The position numbers were made by a program, and so were the translations under genes. Shown piece by piece: positions 39,601 to 45,600 of a stretch of 64,000 nt of DNA. Within the stretch, counting starts at the first letter, position 1, and each line of letters opens with the position of its first letter. The notes below the pieces were generated by a model. The model was given only the letters and a program-made list of their open reading frames with translations. It was not told where the DNA came from and did no database searches. This DNA comes from Capra hircus (lineage: Eukaryota > Chordata > Mammalia > Artiodactyla > Bovidae), in NCBI RefSeq assembly GCF_001704415.2, contig NC_030824.1, positions 30,685,022 through 30,749,021 of the forward strand, given 5' to 3'.

Positions 39601-42600
39601 AATTCTTCCAATCCATGAAAATGGTATATCTTTCCGTGTATTTGTATTATCTTCATTTTTTTTTCATTAGTGTCTTACAGTTTTCAGAATACAGGTCTTT
39701 CACTTCATTGTTAGATTATTCCTAGGTATTTTATCCTTTTTGATTTGAGTGTAAGTGGGATGGTTTTCTTGACTACTGATAGTTCATAATTGGTATATAA
39801 AAATATACATCTCGTCCTGGACTTTTGTTAGGAATTTTTAATCACAGATTCAATTTCAGTACTTGTAATTGGTCTGTTCTTATTTTCTTTTCCTTCCTAG
39901 TTCAGTCTTAAGAGATTGTACCTTTCTAAGTATTTGTCCATTTCTTTTAGGTTGTCTGTTTAATGATCTTTGTATTTCTATGATGTCAGTTGTAACTTCT
40001 TTTGCATTTCTGATTTTGTTGATTTGGACCCTCTTCCTTGTTTTTTTATGAATCAGGTTAAGAATTACCAGTTGTGTTTATCTTTTCCAAGAACCAGATT
40101 TTAGTTTCATTGATCTTCTCTATTGTATATTTAGTCTCTATTTCACTTATTTCTGCTCTGTTTTTTATGATTCATTTCCTTCTACTAATGTTGAATTTTT
40201 TTTGTTCTTTTTTCCATAGATCCTGTAGGTGTAAGGTTAGGTTGTTTATTTAAGATTTTCCTTATTTCCTGAAGTAAGCTTGCATTGCTGGGCTTCCCAG
40301 GTGGATCAGTGGTAAAGAAACTGCTAATGCAGGAGACATGAGTTCAATCCCTTGGTCAGGGAGATCCTCTGGAGAAGGAAATGGCAACCCACTTGAATAT
40401 TCTTGCCTGGGAAATCCCATGGGCAGAGCAGGCTGGCGGGCTACAGTTCATGGGGTCACAGAGAGTCAGATACAACTTAGCGACTAAACAACAACAACAA
40501 AGCTTATATTGATATAACCTGTCCTCTTAGAGCTGTTTTTGATGCATCCCAGAGATTTTAGATCATCTGTTTTCATTTACATTTGCCTCTGGGTATTTTT
40601 TTTACTTCCTCTTTGATTTCTTCAGCGATCTGTTGGTTGTTTAGTAGCACATTGTTTAGCCTCCACTTGCTTTTTGCAGGTTTTTTCTTATAGCTGATTT
40701 CTAGTCTCATAGCATCATAGTCAGAAAAGATACTTGATATGACTTCAGTGTTCTTAAATTTACTGAGGCTCATTTTGTGGCCTGGAATGTGATCTGCAGA
40801 ATGTTCCATGTGCACTTAAAAAAAATATTCTGCTTTCAGATGAAATTTTATATATATATATATATATAAAAATTAAGTTCATTTGGTCTAATGTGTCACT
40901 TGGGCCAGTGTTTCCATATTGATTTTCTGTCTGGATGATCTGCTCATTGATATAAGATTTTAAAATCCCCTACTGTTATTGTGTTACTAATGATTTCTGC
41001 CTTTATGTTCACTAATATTTACTTTATATATTTAGATGATTCTATATTGGATGCATATGTATATATAATTGTTCTATGTTCTTCTTGATTTGATCCCTTC
41101 ATTATTAGGTAGTAAGAGTCTTTGTTGCTTGTAACAGTCTCCATTTTAAAGTCATTTGTCTGATATAAATATTATTACTCTGGCTTTCTTTTGATTTCCA
41201 TTTGTACGGAATACCTTTTTCCATATTTTTCCTGATTCACTCTTATTATAAGATTTTATGCTTCTAGGAATGTATCCATTTCTTGTAGATGGCCCAATTT
41301 GTTGGCTTTTAACTGTTTGTAGTCTTCTCTGATGATTGCTTGTACTTGTATGATATCAATTGTAACTACTTTGTCATTTCTAATTTTATCCGTTTTGATT
41401 CCTCTCTTTTTTCTTGATGAGTCTGGCTAAAGATCTATCAATATTTTTTTCAAAAACAAACTCTTAATTTCACTGTTCTTTTCTATTGTTTTTAGTCTCT
41501 ATTTCATTTCTTTCTTCTCTGATCTTTATTGCTTCCTTCTTTCTACTAACTTAGGCCTATGTTTGTTCTTTTTCTAGTTCCTTTAATTAGAAAGTTAGGT
41601 TGTCTATTTGGATTTTTTTATTTCTTGAGGTGGTGATGAATCACTATAAACTTTCCTCTTAGAACTGCATTTGCTGTAGTCCATACATTCTGGAGGGTTG
41701 TGTTTCTGTTTTCATTCATCTTAAGATATTTTTATTTCCTCTTTGATTTCTTTGTTGACCCATTAGGTTTTTAGTAGCATGTTGTTTAATCTACACATTT
41801 GTGTTTTTCCAGTTTCTTCCTGTAACTGGTTTCTAGTTTCATACTATTGTGGTTGGAAAAGATGCTTGATATGATTTCAGTCTTATTAAATTAATGAAGA
41901 CTTGTTTTGTGGCCTAACATGTGATTTATCCTAGAAAAGGTTATTTGCATATTTGAGATTATTAATCTTCTGTTTTTAATGGAATATTCTGTAGATATTT
42001 ATTAAGTCCATCTGATATAATGTGTTGCTTAAAGCCACTGTTTCCTTATTGATTTTCTGTCTGGATGATATAGCCATTGATGTGAGTGGGGTATTAATGT
42101 CTCTTACTATTTTGTAATACTGTCAATTTCTCCCTTTATGTCTGATGATATTTGCTTTATATATTTAGGTGCTTCTGTGTTAGGTACATATGTGTTTACA
42201 AGTGTTATATCCTTTTCTTGGGTTTACCCCTTTTCATTATATAGGTGCCCTTCTTTGTCTTTGGCTTCAGACTTCTCTTTAAAGTCTATGTTGCCTGATA
42301 TGTATATTGCTAACCCGACTTTCTTTTTATCTACATGGAATATCTTTTTCCATCTCTTTATTTTCAGTATGTGTGACTCTTTGTTCTGAAGTGGCTCTCT
42401 TGTAGATAGCATACAGATGGTGCTTATTTTTTAATCCATTCAGTCACCCTATGTCTTTCTTCTGGAGCATTTAGTCTATTTACATTTAAAGTGATTAAAT
42501 TTACATTAAAGTGATTCATAGTTATGTACTTATTGCCATTTTACTACTTGTTTTCTGGTTGTTTTTATAGTTTTCCTTTTTGTCTTTTAGCATCTATCCT

Positions 42601-42640
42601 TGATTTTCTTTAGTGTTATGTTTGGATTCCTTTCCCTTTG

Positions 42641-42683
<43 letters not shown>

Positions 42684-45600
42684 CTGTTGTTGGTTTATGG
42701 TTTGTAGTTTCCTATATATATATATATGTATGTGTGTATATATATATATATACACATACATATATATATACTTTTTATTCTTCATTTTATTATTTCCCTG
42801 TGAAGTTTCATTTTGATGTCTATTTTATAGCACTAACTGTTTAAGTTATACTTTTGTCTTTTAATCTTCATATTAGTTCTTTTAAATAGTTGATCCACTG
42901 CCTTTTCTGTATATTTACCTTTATCTATAAGATTTTTTTCCTCATATATATTATTTTTTTATTATGGCCTTTTTTTCACTTGGAAAATCCCTTTGACAGT
43001 TCTTATAAGGCTGGCTTAGTAGTGATGAATTTTTAATTTTTTTTCTTCTTGGGAAACTTCAGTGCTCTTTCAATTCTGAATGATAACATAGCCGGTTTAT
43101 AAGTATTTTTCTTTCAGCACTTTAAACACATCATGCCACCCACTTCTGACCTGCAAGTTTCTTCTGAAAAATCAACTTGTAGGCAACTCTTTGTCTTTCT
43201 CTTGTTGCCTTTAAAATTCTCTCTGTATCCTTAACTCCTGACATTTTAATTATTGTATGCCTTAGTGTGTATCTCTTTGAGTTCATTTTGTTTGGGACTT
43301 TATGTGCTTCCTGGATCTGGATATCTGATTCCTTCTTCAGGTGAAGGAAATTTTCAGCCATTATTTAATCAAATACATTTTCCACCTTCCTGTCTCTTTT
43401 CACCTTCTGGGACCCCTATTGCAAATATTTGTATACTTGTCTCAGAAGTCCTTTAAACTATCCTCATTTCTTAAAATTATTTTTTCTTCTTGCTATTCTA
43501 ATTGGGTGATTTATACTATTCTGTCTTCCAGGTTCTTCCGTATCACCCAATCTACCATTGATATCCTCTAGTGTATTAATTGCTCAAATAAATTACTTTC
43601 AGTGTGTTGAAATTCTAATAATTCCATGCTTGAGATGACCAGAAAGGAACACAGGCCAATATGATTATCAAGTAATTGCTTCATTTTTTCCAGAACATAA
43701 GAAATTTTTATTCCTGGACTACATAGCAATTTAAGGAACATTACCCCAGAGTGTGAGAGATGATGATAAGGCACTCTTGATATTTCAAAATAAGGTGCAC
43801 CACACTCATTAGGATGGTTGTTCTCAAAAACAGAAAATAACAAGTACTGGTGAGGATGTGGAGAAATGAGAACTCTTGTCCTGGTAGGAAGGTAAAATGG
43901 CACAGCTGCTATAGAGAACACTATGGTGGTTCCTCAAAAATTTAAACATAGAATTCCCATGGGACCCAGAAATTCTACTTCTGATTATATACCCAAAAGA
44001 ACTGAAATTAGGGAACCATGCATTCATACACCCAAGTGCAAGGCAGCATTATTCACAGACGCCAAAATGTGGAAATGAAACAAGTGTCCATCACTGGATG
44101 AATGCTTAAACCACACACAGTGGATTATTATTCAGCTTTTAACGGGAGGAAATTCTGATATATGCTACAATATGGATAGATTCTGAAGACATTATGCTAT
44201 TGAAACAAGCCAGTCACAAAAGGACAAATACTGTATGACTCCACTTATATGAGGTAACTAGTGTAATCAAGTTCACAAAGACAGAAATTTTGTGAATGCT
44301 GTTGTCAGGGATTAGGGGGAGGAAGGTATGGGGGGTTATTGTATAAAGGCACAGAGTTTCAGTGTGGAAAGACAAGAAAGCTTTGGAAATGGATGGTGGT
44401 GATGGTTCACAACAATCTGAATGTAGTTAATGCCACTGAACTGTACACTTAAAAATGGTTAAAATGGAAATTTTTATGTTATATATAATTACCACAATAA
44501 AAATGTATAAAATCCTGTTAACTGTAAGGCATATTGCAATATGCACTCACACTTTAAAAATTTATAAACATACAATTTTAATTTTGCTTTTTCCCATGGT
44601 TAGTGGTGATAGTGCCTTACATTTTACAAGTAAAAGAGGAAACATAGCATAAATTAAATCATAAAGAAAACCTGAGTATTTGGTAGTTGCATATATACTA
44701 TAGTAATTTTAAGATAAGTTTAGCCAAAGATGTTTTTATTGAAATAAATATCTAGTCAAAAGCCTAAAAATGCATACCAGTTTTTCAAACCAAATAAATA
44801 GCAGAAATATATTAAGGATAAGTCTATATATTCTAAGAAATACTACATGCACTACCTAATAATTAAAGCACTTGCAAAAGTATGACTTAAATACTAAACA
44901 ATATTGTTTTTCCTAAAATTGAATCACATCAGAGTAATATGTAATCACCTGGTTAAAAAAAAAAAACAAAAACACATTTCTAGCTACTAGAATTCTTTTG
45001 TTGATGTATTCAGGAGGTTACTTAGCCGGAAAACTGTTCCTTGAAATGTCAGTTCAGTTCAGTCACTCAGTTGTGTCCGACTCTTTGCAACCTCATGGAC
45101 GGCAGCAAACCAGGCTTTCCTGTCCATCACCAAGTCCCAGAGAATACTCAAACTCATTGTCCATTGAGTCAGTGATGCCATCCAACCATCTCAACCTCTG
45201 TCGTCCCCTTCTCCTCCAGCTTTCAATCTTTCCCAGTGTTAGGGTCTTTTCCAGTGAGTCAGTTCTTCATGTCAGGTGGCCAAATTATTGAAGTTTCAGC
45301 TTCAGCATCAGTCCTTCCAATGAATATTCAGGACTGATTTTCTTTAGGATGGACTGGTTGGATCTCCTTGCAGTACAAGGGACTCTCAAGAGTCTTCTCC
45401 AACACCACAGTTCAAAAGTATCAATTCTTCGGTGCTCAGCTTTCTTTATAGTCCAACTCTCACATCCATACATTACTACTGGAAAAACCATAGCCTTGAC
45501 TAGACGGATCTTTGTTGGCTAAGTAATGTCTCCACTTTTTAATATGCTATCTAGGTTGGTCATAACTTTCCTTCCAAGGAGTAAGTGTCTTTTAATTTCA

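Larger units (their letters stand above)
37380..43570 (-). mobile_element. L1 complex, antisense, ~6 kb, with nested SINEs
   Basis: The left side is the L1 3' region (37380-38860). Degenerate ORF2-derived sequence follows, then sequence like the 5' end of old L1 (to about 43570). Two segments, about 39870-41200 and 41250-42500, are homologous in the same orientation, so two L1 copies or a tandem duplication are present. Nested: 38855-39368 and 40289-40502. All frames are broken. It occupies most of the last RXFP1 intron. Confidence 0.8.
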
